Source of the DNA: Candidatus Carbonibacillus altaicus
GTDB lineage: Bacteria; Bacillota; Bacilli; Thermicanales; DSM-22653
Assembly: GCA_003050645.1 (NCBI GenBank)
Contig: PEBX01000001.1
Coordinates: 40,872 to 104,871 of the forward strand
Length of the DNA: 64,000 nt
Direction: 5' to 3'
Part shown: positions 18,634 through 26,273 of the stretch, one piece after another
Layout of the letters: every line of letters starts with the position of its first letter
Position numbering within the stretch: position 1 is the stretch's first letter
The notes under the pieces: generated by a model
What the model saw: only the letters and a program-made list of their open reading frames with translations
What the model was told of the DNA's origin: nothing
Databases searched by the model: none
Translations under genes and position numbers: made by a program

Positions 18634-19143
18634 TTAACGCTTTTCAAAAAATGCTTTGAGCCCCACGAGCCGCGGATCGATCGTTTCCGTCTCACACGAG
18701 CACGTCTCGATGTTCAGATCGGTACCACACACTGGGCAAAGCCCTTTGCAATCTTTTTTGCACACACCAAATGGATCGGGTAGAATACGCGCCCATTCTT
18801 GTAAAATGTACATAAGCGGAATCTCATCTGTTGAAATCCATTCGAAATCAGCGTTTTCTACCGTCTCTTCGGATAGCGGTGGCGTGCCATGTACAAAACG
18901 TTCCTGAAGCTCGGATTCAATCGTCTCCGTAAACGGTTTTAAACAGCGTACACAAAGACGCGTCACCGTAAAACGGAGCGTTCCCAAAAGGGCTACCGCA
19001 CCGTCTTCATAGCGGGCATGGCCGCGAAACTGAAGCGGGCTCATCGCGTAGCCTTCTTGACTTAAGTCAGGAGGCGGGACCTCCAACTGGAGCGGCACGT
19101 CCGCGCCGCCTTTGGCCCGTACACCGGAAAATGTTAGCTCCAC
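18634..19143 (-). CDS. YceD/DUF177-family protein
   Basis: 169 residues from GTG 19143. Family pattern: CVRCLKPF in the middle and a Cys-rich C-terminal part [14 protein letters not shown]...CSCE with [13 protein letters not shown] at the end. YceD is linked to 23S rRNA accumulation and is always next to rpmF. The frame is open from ATG 19164, but the promoter -10 at 19170-19175 puts the mRNA start near 19163; GTG 19143 has GGGGTGAT well placed, and ATG 19149 is the alternative. Confidence 0.88.
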   Translation of the reverse strand: MELTFSGVRAKGGADVPLQLEVPPPDLSQEGYAMSPLQFRGHARYEDGAVALLGTLRFTVTRLCVRCLKPFTETIESELQERFVHGTPPLSEETVENADFEWISTDEIPLMYILQEWARILPDPFGVCKKDCKGLCPVCGTDLNIETCSCETETIDPRLVGLKAFFEKR

Positions 19144-19169
19144 GGTCATCACCCCAGACAACATGAACC

Positions 19170-19199
19170 ATTATACCGTTCTTAACGTCCTTCTGTCAA
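19170..19199 (-). promoter_or_regulatory. Consensus sigma-A promoter of yceD-rpmF
   Basis: TTGACA (19199-19194) and TATAAT (19175-19170) on the minus strand with an 18-bp spacer; both hexamers are perfect. Confidence 0.85.
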
Positions 19200-19316
19200 G
19201 GAAATTTGAAGGTGCAAGGAGCTATCCAAAACGCCGTGCAACATGCATGCGATCGTGATATGATCGGTATAACCAGACCATCACCAGTAAGCCCTGCACA
19301 AAAAAGCAAGACGCCG

Positions 19317-19530
19317 CTAAGAAAGACGCTCATACGTGTTACGCATAAATAAGAAAGACGGTTGTACGTATGGCACATAAATAAATAAGAAAGACGGTTA
19401 TACGTGTTGCGCACAATAAAACGACCACGAAAGCGTTTCTTGCGAATGTGATGCGCACGTCCCTTCCCGACATCCCGTAAAAAGCACACCCACAAAGCGT
19501 TCCTTGCGAACGTGATACGCACGTCCGGTA
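19317..19530. repeat. Degenerate direct repeats upstream of the DUF2007-like gene
   Basis: Three copies of an AAGAAAGACGGTTNTACGTG-like unit of about 32-36 bp (from about 19319, 19351 and 19387), then two copies of a GCGTTYCTTGCGAAYGTGAT-like 31-bp unit (about 19432 and 19498). This fills most of the gap between yceD and the gene at 19574. A 130-codon minus-strand frame runs across it but has no ribosome site and codes for repeats. Confidence 0.7.
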
Positions 19531-19573
19531 CCACGCCCGCTGCTAAGACGACGCCAACGAGGAGGAATAAACC

Positions 19574-19801
19574 ATGGCGAGTGCACATTACGAAAAAGTC
19601 GCCACATTAAACGACGTCTTTGAAGCACAACTGCTGGAGACGATGCTCAAAGAGCGTAACATTCCGTACATTCTGCGCTCGTATGAAGATGAAGCATACG
19701 GTGGTTTATTTCAGTTTACGCTCGGTTGGGGGGCGATCGAAGCACCCCGAGAACATGTGGAGACGATTCGCGAACTACTCGAGGAGATCCGTCAGATGTA
19801 A
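19574..19801 (+). CDS. Small DUF2007-like protein
   Basis: 75 residues, ATG 19574 after GAGGAGGAA. The opening HYEKVATLNDVFEAQLLETMLKERNIPYILRSYED fits the DUF2007 'signal transducing' fold, where a helix is followed by a short strand; GWGAIEAPREH closes it. No function is established. Single gene, converging on rnpB. Confidence 0.7.
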   Translation: MASAHYEKVATLNDVFEAQLLETMLKERNIPYILRSYEDEAYGGLFQFTLGWGAIEAPREHVETIRELLEEIRQM

Positions 19802-19829
19802 AAAAATAAAAACCACCGCAAGCGGTGGT
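19801..19829 (-). terminator. Terminator of rnpB
   Basis: CCACCGC/GCGGTGG hairpin followed on the minus strand by a long T-rich run. Confidence 0.85.
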
Positions 19830-19830
19830 C

Positions 19831-20311
19831 AGTGGCCGTAAGGAACACTGTAAGCCAGTTTCTGTACTTCCGTACTGCAAACGGGCGCCACCCCTCGTAC
19901 AGAAGTCGTAGTCATCTATCTATCAGGACTTCTCCCGATCCCTCCGCCGATTCATTTCTCATTGGAGGGCTCCCCTACCATTATTTGGGTTTCTCGCTTG
20001 TGGGGTTTACCGCGTTCCACCCTTTCGTCGCCGAAAGGCTCGTCTCTGTGGCACTTTCAGGCTACTCGGAACTCAGATGAGCCCCTTTCACCGCCGTCAG
20101 CACGATCATCCCTCGTCTCCCTGTGTTAAAGCGCATGAACACGGGAACCGAGGGCGTCGCACTGCCCCGATTTGCATCGGGCACAAACACTCCGGGCATC
20201 GCAGCCCGGGCGAGTCTGGACTTTCCTCTACAGACCAGCTACCTTCATGCACGGATCGGAAAGATCGTGGCAAGCGCTCAGGCCTGCAGCGACTACGCGT
20301 GTTCCTTACGT
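19831..20311 (-). ncRNA. rnpB: RNase P RNA, B type
   Basis: Catalytic RNA that trims tRNA 5' ends. Universal GAGGAAAGUCC is at about 20230; GUGCCACAGAGACGAG, GAGUGGAACGCGGUAAACCCC, CCCAAAUAAUGGUAGGGGAGCC and the closing GGCUUACAG are all recognisable. P1 forms from GUAAGGAACAC and GUGUUCCUUAC. It is about 80 nt longer than the B. subtilis RNA, largely because P3 is extended (about 20237-20290). It is last in the Cys-Arg-Ile-Ser tRNA cluster. Confidence 0.95.
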
Positions 20312-20354
20312 GTATCGATATCTCTTTTTAGCGTATGGCGTGCAACAGCACATA

Positions 20355-20445
20355 TGGTGGAGGAGGAGGGATTCGAACCCCCGTGGGCCGTGAAGCCCTA
20401 ACGGTTTTCAAGACCGCCCCGTTATGACCTCTTCGGTACTCCTCC
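20355..20445 (-). tRNA. tRNA-Ser (anticodon UGA)
   Basis: 91 nt with a long variable arm, loop CUUGAAA, T arm CGGGGGUUCGAAUCCCUC and encoded CCA. Confidence 0.95.
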
Positions 20446-20514
20446 AGGTGAAGGTGGCATCGTTTTCGATCTGTTGCATCCAGCGAAATGCCCGGATGCA
20501 AACAACAGTTAAGA

Positions 20515-20591
20515 TGGTGGGCCCTGCAGGATTCGAACCTACGACCAATCGGTTATGAGCCGACCGCTCTAACCAGCTGAGCTAAGGGCCC
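20515..20591 (-). tRNA. tRNA-Ile (anticodon CAU, lysidine type) or Met
   Basis: GGGCCCU acceptor, loop CUCAUAA, encoded CCA. The GGCUCAUAACCG arm resembles the lysidine tRNA-Ile2; a separate elongator tRNA-Met is at 20966-21042, and initiator features are absent. Confidence 0.85.
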
Positions 20592-20595
20592 ACCC

Positions 20596-20672
20596 TGGCG
20601 TTCCAGGAGGGATTCGAACCCCCGACCGACAGCTTAGAAGGCTGCTGCTCTATCCAACTGAGCTACTGGAAC
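20596..20672 (-). tRNA. tRNA-Arg (anticodon UCU)
   Basis: Acceptor GUUCCAG/CUGGAAC with discriminator G and CCA; loop CUUCUAA. Confidence 0.93.
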
Positions 20673-20675
20673 GCT

Positions 20676-20750
20676 TGGAGGGAGCACCCGGATTCGAACC
20701 GGGGAATGAAGGTTTTGCAGACCTTTGCCTTACCACTTGGCTATGCTCCC
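20676..20750 (-). tRNA. tRNA-Cys (anticodon GCA)
   Basis: Acceptor GGGAGCA, loop CUGCAAA, discriminator U, encoded CCA. Confidence 0.95.
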
Positions 20751-20842
20751 ACTTTTTAAGATAAAAACATGTTTTAAACTTGTTTCAACCTTTTTTTTAC
20801 TGCTTTTTATCCCTTTTCAAGCTAAAAAACGTCGTGAAAAGC

Positions 20843-20872
20843 AAAAACGGAACGCGCCAGCTCAGCGTTCCT
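20843..20872 (-). terminator. Terminator after tRNA-Trp
   Basis: GGAACGC/GCGTTCC hairpin followed by GTTTTTGCTTTT on the minus strand. It splits the tRNA genes into Ser(GCU)-Met-Trp and Cys-Arg-Ile-Ser(UGA)-rnpB groups. Confidence 0.65.
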
Positions 20873-20888
20873 CCACCTAAGCGTTGGG

Positions 20889-20962
20889 TGGCAGGGGCGG
20901 TAGGAATCGAACCCACACTAGCGGTTTTGGAGACCGCCGTTCTACCATTGAACTACGCCCCT
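20889..20962 (-). tRNA. tRNA-Trp (anticodon CCA)
   Basis: A1-starting acceptor AGGGGCG, loop CUCCAAA, discriminator G, encoded CCA; close to the B. subtilis tRNA. Confidence 0.95.
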
Positions 20963-20965
20963 AGA

Positions 20966-21042
20966 TGGTAGCGGTGGAGGGATTCGAACCCACGACCTCA
21001 CGGGTATGAACCGTACGCTCTAACCAGCTGAGCTACACCGCC
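20966..21042 (-). tRNA. tRNA-Met (elongator, anticodon CAU)
   Basis: GGCGGUG acceptor, anticodon arm UACGGUUCAUACCCGUG typical of elongator Met, encoded CCA. Confidence 0.94.
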
Positions 21043-21049
21043 ACATACG

Positions 21050-21141
21050 TGGTGGAGTGAGAGGGATTCGAACCCTCGCTGGGCTCAGGGCCCACTAACG
21101 GTTTAGCAAACCGTCCCCTTCGGCCTCTTGGGTATCACTCC
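21050..21141 (-). tRNA. tRNA-Ser (anticodon GCU)
   Basis: 92 nt, long variable arm, loop UUGCUAA, encoded CCA. Confidence 0.95.
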
Positions 21142-21160
21142 ACGTAGCCGTTTTAAGACT

Positions 21161-21183
21161 TAAAAAAGCCCCCTTCGAGGCCA
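21161..21183 (-). terminator. Terminator after tRNA-Ala(GGC)
   Basis: Minus-strand GCCTC-GAAG-GGGGC hairpin with six T. Confidence 0.6.
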
Positions 21184-21199
21184 CCCTGTGATGTGGTTT

Positions 21200-21275
<76 letters not shown>

Positions 21276-21425
21276 ATTTGAACTGGCGATTACTAAGATA
21301 CCATGATCAAGCGAGAAAGTCAACTGTTAGGTTTATGCATTTTTTGCCTTCGTCTTTTTCAGGGCCCCGTCATATACATGGTCTGAAACGTTTCATGATC
21401 GTCTTAAGATAAGGGGTTTTCGGAC

Positions 21426-22157
21426 ATGCGTAAGGAACGACCGGTTGTCGTCGCCCATCGCGGGGCAAGTGCGCTCGCTCCAGAAAACACGATCATCGCT
21501 TTTGAGTGGGCACGTTTGTTAGGCGCAGACGCGATCGAAGCCGATGTGCGCTTAAGCCGCGATCGGGTGCCCGTGATCCTGCATGATGCGTATTTAGAGC
21601 GAACGACCGATGGGGAAGGTTTCGCCGAAACAAAAGACTGGTCCGATATACTTAAACTCGATGCTGGAAGCTGGTTTGATCCGTCGTTTCACGGCGCACG
21701 TGTTCCCTCATTAGATGAACTTCTGCTCTGGGCCAAACCACATCACATGCCGCTTATCCTGGAATTAAAGGGTTCCTTGATCGATCAAGATGTGTTTATA
21801 AAGGCGGTACTAAGCGTCATATATGATCACGATTATATGCATGCCACCACGTTTTCCTCTTATCACGACCATTTTCTTTACCGCCTCAAACAATACGATC
21901 CGAAAGCCCAGACGGCGCTTTTGTATGTTTACTTACAGGAGCCCTGGCGGTATGCGCTGGAACTGGGCGCGAGTGCGCTTCACGCCGCGTATCCTTTTTT
22001 GCGCAAACGTCATATTGAAGCAGCCCATCAAAGCGGGCTTCAACTGTACGTCTATACCTTAAGCGACTATCACGATCTTCGGAGTGCCTGTGAGCTCGGA
22101 GTGGACGGTGTACTCACCGACCGGCCGGAACTGGCCATCGAAGCTTGTACCCGTTAA
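21426..22157 (+). CDS. Glycerophosphodiester phosphodiesterase family protein
   Basis: Hydrolyses glycerophosphodiesters to glycerol 3-phosphate. 243 residues, no signal peptide, so cytoplasmic. Family motifs: AHRGASALAPENT (8-20), EADVRLSRDRVPVILHD (about 40-56) and the terminal GVDGVLTDRP. A weak AAGGGG site precedes ATG 21426. The stop overlaps the stop of the convergent inositol-phosphatase gene by 4 bp. Confidence 0.9.
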   Translation: MRKERPVVVAHRGASALAPENTIIAFEWARLLGADAIEADVRLSRDRVPVILHDAYLERTTDGEGFAETKDWSDILKLDAGSWFDPSFHGARVPSLDELLLWAKPHHMPLILELKGSLIDQDVFIKAVLSVIYDHDYMHATTFSSYHDHFLYRLKQYDPKAQTALLYVYLQEPWRYALELGASALHAAYPFLRKRHIEAAHQSGLQLYVYTLSDYHDLRSACELGVDGVLTDRPELAIEACTR

Positions 22158-23005
22158 TGCGTCTCCTTATCATTCGCCGCAACGTCAGATGTACGCTCTT
22201 CGTTTAATATATCCATAAGCTCAGGCAAAAGTGAAGTTCGCGCAGCGATCAGGCCGTGTTCAGGCGGAGCAATCGGGACCGCGTCACCGGTAAACGACCG
22301 GACGACCCCACCCGCTTCCTCGACGAGTAATTTGGCTGCGGCAAAATCCCAGGGAGATAATTTCAAACTCAAAAAGGCATCGATCCTGCCCGCAGCTACA
22401 TAGGCCATCTCCAGAGCGGCCGCACCCAGCGCGCGGATCCCACGGCTTCTTCTTGCGATCGTGTACACATGATCCAATAAGCCTAGCTTCCGGGTGCGGC
22501 GGAGCCATATTAGATTGGTGCCGACGAGACTTTCCATCAGCTCTTTTTTCTCTCGAATATCGAGCTTTTCCCCGTTTAAAAAGGCTCCTTCCCCCCGGCT
22601 CGCCCAAAACATCTCGTTCCGAATCGGATCATAGACAACCCCTACAACGCCTTCATCGCCGTGATAAAGCGCGATCGAAATACAAAAATTGATACGCTGA
22701 TGGATAAAATTGGTCGTCCCATCGATCGGATCGACAATCCAGCGGTATATCGACCCGCCCGCGCTACTTCCTTCGCGTTCGGTCCCTTCCTCACCTAGCA
22801 TGCCGTGCTCAGGATACGTTTCCTTGATGCGCTCTGCGATCCACTCCTCGACTTCCCGATCAATCTCCGTCACGAGGTCCGTCGGTGATGATTTCGTTTT
22901 TATTTTTAAATCTTTATGCGCATATAAACGTTCGCGAATGAGCTCACCGGCACCGGAAGCGAGCGTCCTGGCAAACTCTAAAAAATTATTTTGAGCATAA
23001 AACAC
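22154..23005 (-). CDS. Inositol monophosphatase family protein
   Basis: Mg-dependent sugar-phosphate phosphatase. 283 residues from GTG 23005: EEG (LGEEGTE), WIVDPIDGTTNFIH and, near the end, WDFAAAKLLVEEAGG. The frame stays open to 23215, but that part overlaps ung; GGAAGGAG is eight bases before the GTG. The substrate (inositol phosphate, fructose-1,6-bisphosphate or a nucleotide such as pAp) cannot be told from motifs alone. Confidence 0.9.
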   Translation of the reverse strand: MFYAQNNFLEFARTLASGAGELIRERLYAHKDLKIKTKSSPTDLVTEIDREVEEWIAERIKETYPEHGMLGEEGTEREGSSAGGSIYRWIVDPIDGTTNFIHQRINFCISIALYHGDEGVVGVVYDPIRNEMFWASRGEGAFLNGEKLDIREKKELMESLVGTNLIWLRRTRKLGLLDHVYTIARRSRGIRALGAAALEMAYVAAGRIDAFLSLKLSPWDFAAAKLLVEEAGGVVRSFTGDAVPIAPPEHGLIAARTSLLPELMDILNEERTSDVAANDKETH

Positions 23006-23036
23006 TCTGTTGGCTCCTTCCAGAAGCATTTTTGGC

Positions 23037-23720
23037 CTAGAGGGTCGTCTTCTCCCAGTCGATCGGCGGAAGACCGTGCTGAACGAGAAAAGCATTGGCT
23101 CTGGAGAACGGTCGAGAGCCGAAAAAACCATGATGGGCGGAAAGCGGACTGGGATGGGCGGAAGCGATGACCAGATGGCGCGATTCATCAATAAGCGGTC
23201 GCTTGGACTGGGCATAGCGCCCCCACAACATAAAAACGAGCGGCTCGTGTCGCGCGCCCAGCCGGGCGATGATCGTATCGGTCAGCTTTTCCCAGCCGCG
23301 ACCGCGGTGCGATCCGGGTTCACCGGCGCGCACACTTAAGATCGTGTTTAAAAGAAGCACGCCTTGTTTGGCCCATCCTGTAAGATTGCCTGACAGCGGC
23401 TCTTTAATGCCGAGATCTTGTTCGAGTTCGAGGAAAATATTTTTGAGAGACGGCGGAAACGGCACACCATCCGGCACGGAAAAGCTCAGTCCATGCGCCT
23501 GACCGGGTCCATGATACGGATCCTGCCCTAAAATGATGACGCGTGTCCCGGCAAACGCCGTCAGATGAAGCGCCTGATACAAATCATGCATCTTCGGATA
23601 TACCGTATACCGCCTGTATTCATCTTTTAAAAAAGCGCGCAGCTCCTCATAAAAAGGCTGTACCAGCACATCCTCGAGAACTGTCTGCCAGTCATTTTGA
23701 AAAAGAACCCTTGCTCCCAC
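23037..23720 (-). CDS. ung: Uracil-DNA glycosylase, family 1
   Basis: Removes uracil from DNA. 227 residues: GQDPYHGPGQAHGLSFSV with the catalytic Asp, KQGVLLLNTILSVR, HPSPLSAHHGFFGSRPFSRAN. GTG 23720 has AGGTGA seven bases upstream and matches the usual length; TTG 23744 is the longer option. Confidence 0.95.
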   Translation of the reverse strand: MGARVLFQNDWQTVLEDVLVQPFYEELRAFLKDEYRRYTVYPKMHDLYQALHLTAFAGTRVIILGQDPYHGPGQAHGLSFSVPDGVPFPPSLKNIFLELEQDLGIKEPLSGNLTGWAKQGVLLLNTILSVRAGEPGSHRGRGWEKLTDTIIARLGARHEPLVFMLWGRYAQSKRPLIDESRHLVIASAHPSPLSAHHGFFGSRPFSRANAFLVQHGLPPIDWEKTTL

Positions 23721-23841
23721 CTTACCTTCACCTACTGTAATCAATCGTCGTCACATCAGTTATGATCAGTTACTTCTTCTATTACATGTTTTTAACGTGC
23801 ATTTGACGTGCATTCTACTTATTTTTACGTGTTTTAAGATC

Positions 23842-24930
23842 TTAACCAATCAGCTTTTCCAGTGTAGAACGGTCCAGCGTACGAATCACTTTTTTAAGAA
23901 GCGCTTTCGCTGCCCGATAATCATCCAGATCAACGATCGAGACGTGCGAATGGATGTACCGCGCCGGTATACCGATGACCGCCGAAGGAATACCTGCTTC
24001 CAGCGTGTGAACGCGGCCTGCATCGGTACCGCCCTGCGATATAAAAAATTGGTACGGTATGCCTTCCTGTTCGGCAAGGTCGATGAGAAAATCGCGCAAC
24101 CGGGGGTGCGTAATCATCGTGCGGTCTTTGATTCGCATCAGCACACCCGCGCCTAGCCGGCCAAAAGCATCCTTAAGCCCCGGCATATCTCCGGCCGGAC
24201 CGGCATCAAGTGCAAAAAAGATATCGGGCTTAACCAAACGCGCCGCCGTCTCCGCACCGCGCAGCCCCACTTCCTCCTGCACCGTCGCTCCGGCAAAGAG
24301 CGTACCCGGAAGCTTTTCCTGCTCGGGTGCAAGTTCCCGCAGTATCTCTAGCGAAAGGGCCACGCCATAACGATTATCCCAGGCCTTGGCCAGGACCCGC
24401 CCGCCGATGAGCGGAGTGTATGCGCCGACCGGTACGATCGGATCCCCGGGACGGATGCCTAGCATTTCAACTTCTTCCCGTGAACGCGCACCGACATCGA
24501 CGAACATTTCATCGATGGTAAGCGCCTTCTGTTTTTCAACTTCACTCATGCCGTGTGGTGGACGGGCCCCGATCACTCCGGGAACCGTGCCGCTTGGCCC
24601 GATCACGACCACACGCTGGGCAAGGAGGACCGGATCCCAAAAGCCACCGAGTGGTGTCATATGTAAAAAACCATCATCCGTGATGCGTGTAACCATGAGC
24701 GCCACTTCGTCCATATGCCCGGCCACCATCACCCGGGGCCCTTCTAAGGCTCCCTCGAGAACGCCAAAAAGTCCACCCAGTCGATCGCGTACAGTCTTCG
24801 GCGCAGGTGACATGTCAGCCATATAGCGTTCCATAATCTTACGGATCGGCTCTTCAAATCCGGGGGCACCATAACTTTCGGTAAGCGTCTGAATGAGCGC
24901 CTCGTCAACATGCTCCTGTTTAAAATCCAT
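23842..24930 (-). CDS. M42-family aminopeptidase/deblocking peptidase
   Basis: Cytoplasmic dimetal peptidase, 362 residues from ATG 24930 (AAAGGAG upstream). Metal-site motifs are intact: AGHMDEV (His, Asp), AKAWDNRYG (Asp), VQEEVGLRGAE (catalytic Glu pair), LDAGPAGD and the C-terminal HSHVSIVDLDD. These form large tetrahedral particles that finish peptide breakdown. The frame is open 22 codons further upstream without a ribosome site. Confidence 0.92.
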   Translation of the reverse strand: MDFKQEHVDEALIQTLTESYGAPGFEEPIRKIMERYMADMSPAPKTVRDRLGGLFGVLEGALEGPRVMVAGHMDEVALMVTRITDDGFLHMTPLGGFWDPVLLAQRVVVIGPSGTVPGVIGARPPHGMSEVEKQKALTIDEMFVDVGARSREEVEMLGIRPGDPIVPVGAYTPLIGGRVLAKAWDNRYGVALSLEILRELAPEQEKLPGTLFAGATVQEEVGLRGAETAARLVKPDIFFALDAGPAGDMPGLKDAFGRLGAGVLMRIKDRTMITHPRLRDFLIDLAEQEGIPYQFFISQGGTDAGRVHTLEAGIPSAVIGIPARYIHSHVSIVDLDDYRAAKALLKKVIRTLDRSTLEKLIG

Positions 24931-25149
24931 GCAGCTCAACTCCTTTTTTACATTATACCATAGCCCAGCCTCGCCTTCACGACTGATCTTCATCACCCCA
25001 CTCCAGCCCGTATGATGACCGGCGTAGCATTCACAACGATGACATCTCGTTACGAACGATCAAATCCTGTTACATCTGTGCCCAAAAATTTTTAACATGT
25101 TTACAAAAGAAAGCTTAATGTGTTAAAGTTACTTAAAAGGTTACCCCGC

Positions 25150-25178
25150 TTGCCAGATCAATGATGTGATGGTATAAT
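25150..25178 (+). promoter_or_regulatory. Sigma-A promoter before the small ORF and PDO gene
   Basis: TTGCCA (25150-25155), 17-bp spacer, perfect TATAAT (25173-25178). Transcription should begin near 25185. Confidence 0.75.
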
Positions 25179-25200
25179 ACAATACGGTTGGGGGTATGGC

Positions 25201-25344
25201 ATGGAACAAGTTTCGTACATCACAAAGTACATGTGTACGGACGCTTGTCTTAAGTACGGCTACTTTGTGAGTACGGCTATTTTGGTTGATGAAACGCTGC
25301 ACGTTAACCTATGGGATCACTTTGCCGTATGGGATATAGGTTAA
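25201..25344 (+). CDS. Possible 47-residue leader ORF
   Basis: ATG 25201 with GGGGG seven bases upstream, just 16 bases past the predicted mRNA start. The peptide has two cysteines (MCTDACLKYG) and an aromatic tail LWDHFAVWDIG. It matches no family I know. It could be a small protein or a leader for the disulfide oxidoreductase gene 98 bp downstream. Chance is not excluded. Confidence 0.3.
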   Translation: MEQVSYITKYMCTDACLKYGYFVSTAILVDETLHVNLWDHFAVWDIG

Positions 25345-25442
25345 AAAGCTTGGTAACGCTACTAACAGTACTATAGTCGACCTGCTCCCAGGAAATCCAT
25401 ATGGGTTGCATAAAGTTGGCGATAAAAAGGAGGAAGATGAAG

Positions 25443-26099
25443 ATGGCCATCATTTCCGAAAAAGATGCGCAAACGATTCGCGAGATGTTCGGTCAGATGA
25501 CCGGCAAAACGTACGCCTTGTTTTTCCACAGCGACATTGAAAATAAGGAATACGGGGAAGCCACCCAGCAAATTTTACAAGAGCTCAGTGAGCTGACCGA
25601 CAAATTCGAAGTCAAGTTTTACAACCGTGAACATGACGCCGATCTTGCTGACCGTTACGGCATCGATAAAGCACCAGCGATTGTCTTCGTCGATGAACAC
25701 GGTAACGATACGCGCGTTCGTTTTTACGGCATCCCATCGGGATATGAATTTACGACGCTGATCGAAGATATCATCGATCTGGGGAACGCGACGCACGGGT
25801 TATCGGAAAAAACGGTGGAAGCGCTCAAAAACTTAAATACCGACATTCATCTGCAGGTATTTGTGACGCCGACCTGCCCGTACTGCCCGCGTGCCGTCCG
25901 CCTGGCGCATCACATGGCGATGGTAAGCCCCCGGGTCCGCGCCGACATGATCGAAGCGACGGAGTTCCCGGAGCTTTCCAACGAACACAACGTCTACGGC
26001 GTCCCCAAAACCGTCATCAACAACGGCGCGGAAGAACAGGAAGGGGCCGTGCCGGAACAGGTCATCTTGCAAAAGATTTTAGCAGTGGCCGCGCAGTAA
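25443..26099 (+). CDS. Protein disulfide oxidoreductase (PDO/glutaredoxin-like, two thioredoxin folds)
   Basis: 218 residues, homologous by pattern to the Pyrococcus-type PDO: each half is a thioredoxin fold. The C-terminal half keeps VTPTCPYCPRAVR. The N-terminal half keeps the shape (LQELSELTDKFEV, RYGIDKAPAIVFVDEHG, YGIPSGYEF) but the CxxC expected after LFF is replaced by SDIENKEY, so only one redox site remains. ATG 25443 is nine bases after GGAGG; ATG 25437 is closer. Such proteins make or shuffle cytoplasmic disulfides and are common in thermophiles. Confidence 0.88.
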   Translation: MAIISEKDAQTIREMFGQMTGKTYALFFHSDIENKEYGEATQQILQELSELTDKFEVKFYNREHDADLADRYGIDKAPAIVFVDEHGNDTRVRFYGIPSGYEFTTLIEDIIDLGNATHGLSEKTVEALKNLNTDIHLQVFVTPTCPYCPRAVRLAHHMAMVSPRVRADMIEATEFPELSNEHNVYGVPKTVINNGAEEQEGAVPEQVILQKILAVAAQ

Positions 26100-26211
26100 C
26101 ACTCACCCGTAATACATCAAGTCTATCAAGCCGCTGCGAAGTCACGGCGATGAAATCGACCCCTCACGTCGGCCCCTCAACATCGACCAAGCAATTGCAG
26201 AACAGACGAAA

Positions 26212-26246
26212 AACCATTCGGAAGACCGCTTCCGGATGGTTTTTTA
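26212..26246 (+). terminator. Terminator after the PDO gene
   Basis: AACCATTCGGAAG/CTTCCGGATGGTT stem with a short loop and six T. Confidence 0.85.
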
Positions 26247-26273
26247 TCCATATTTACGGCCAAGGTGATGACG

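Noticed and set aside
19196..19588. 130-codon minus-strand ORF
   Set aside because: Runs over direct repeats, lacks a ribosome site, and continues across the divergent gene start at 19574.
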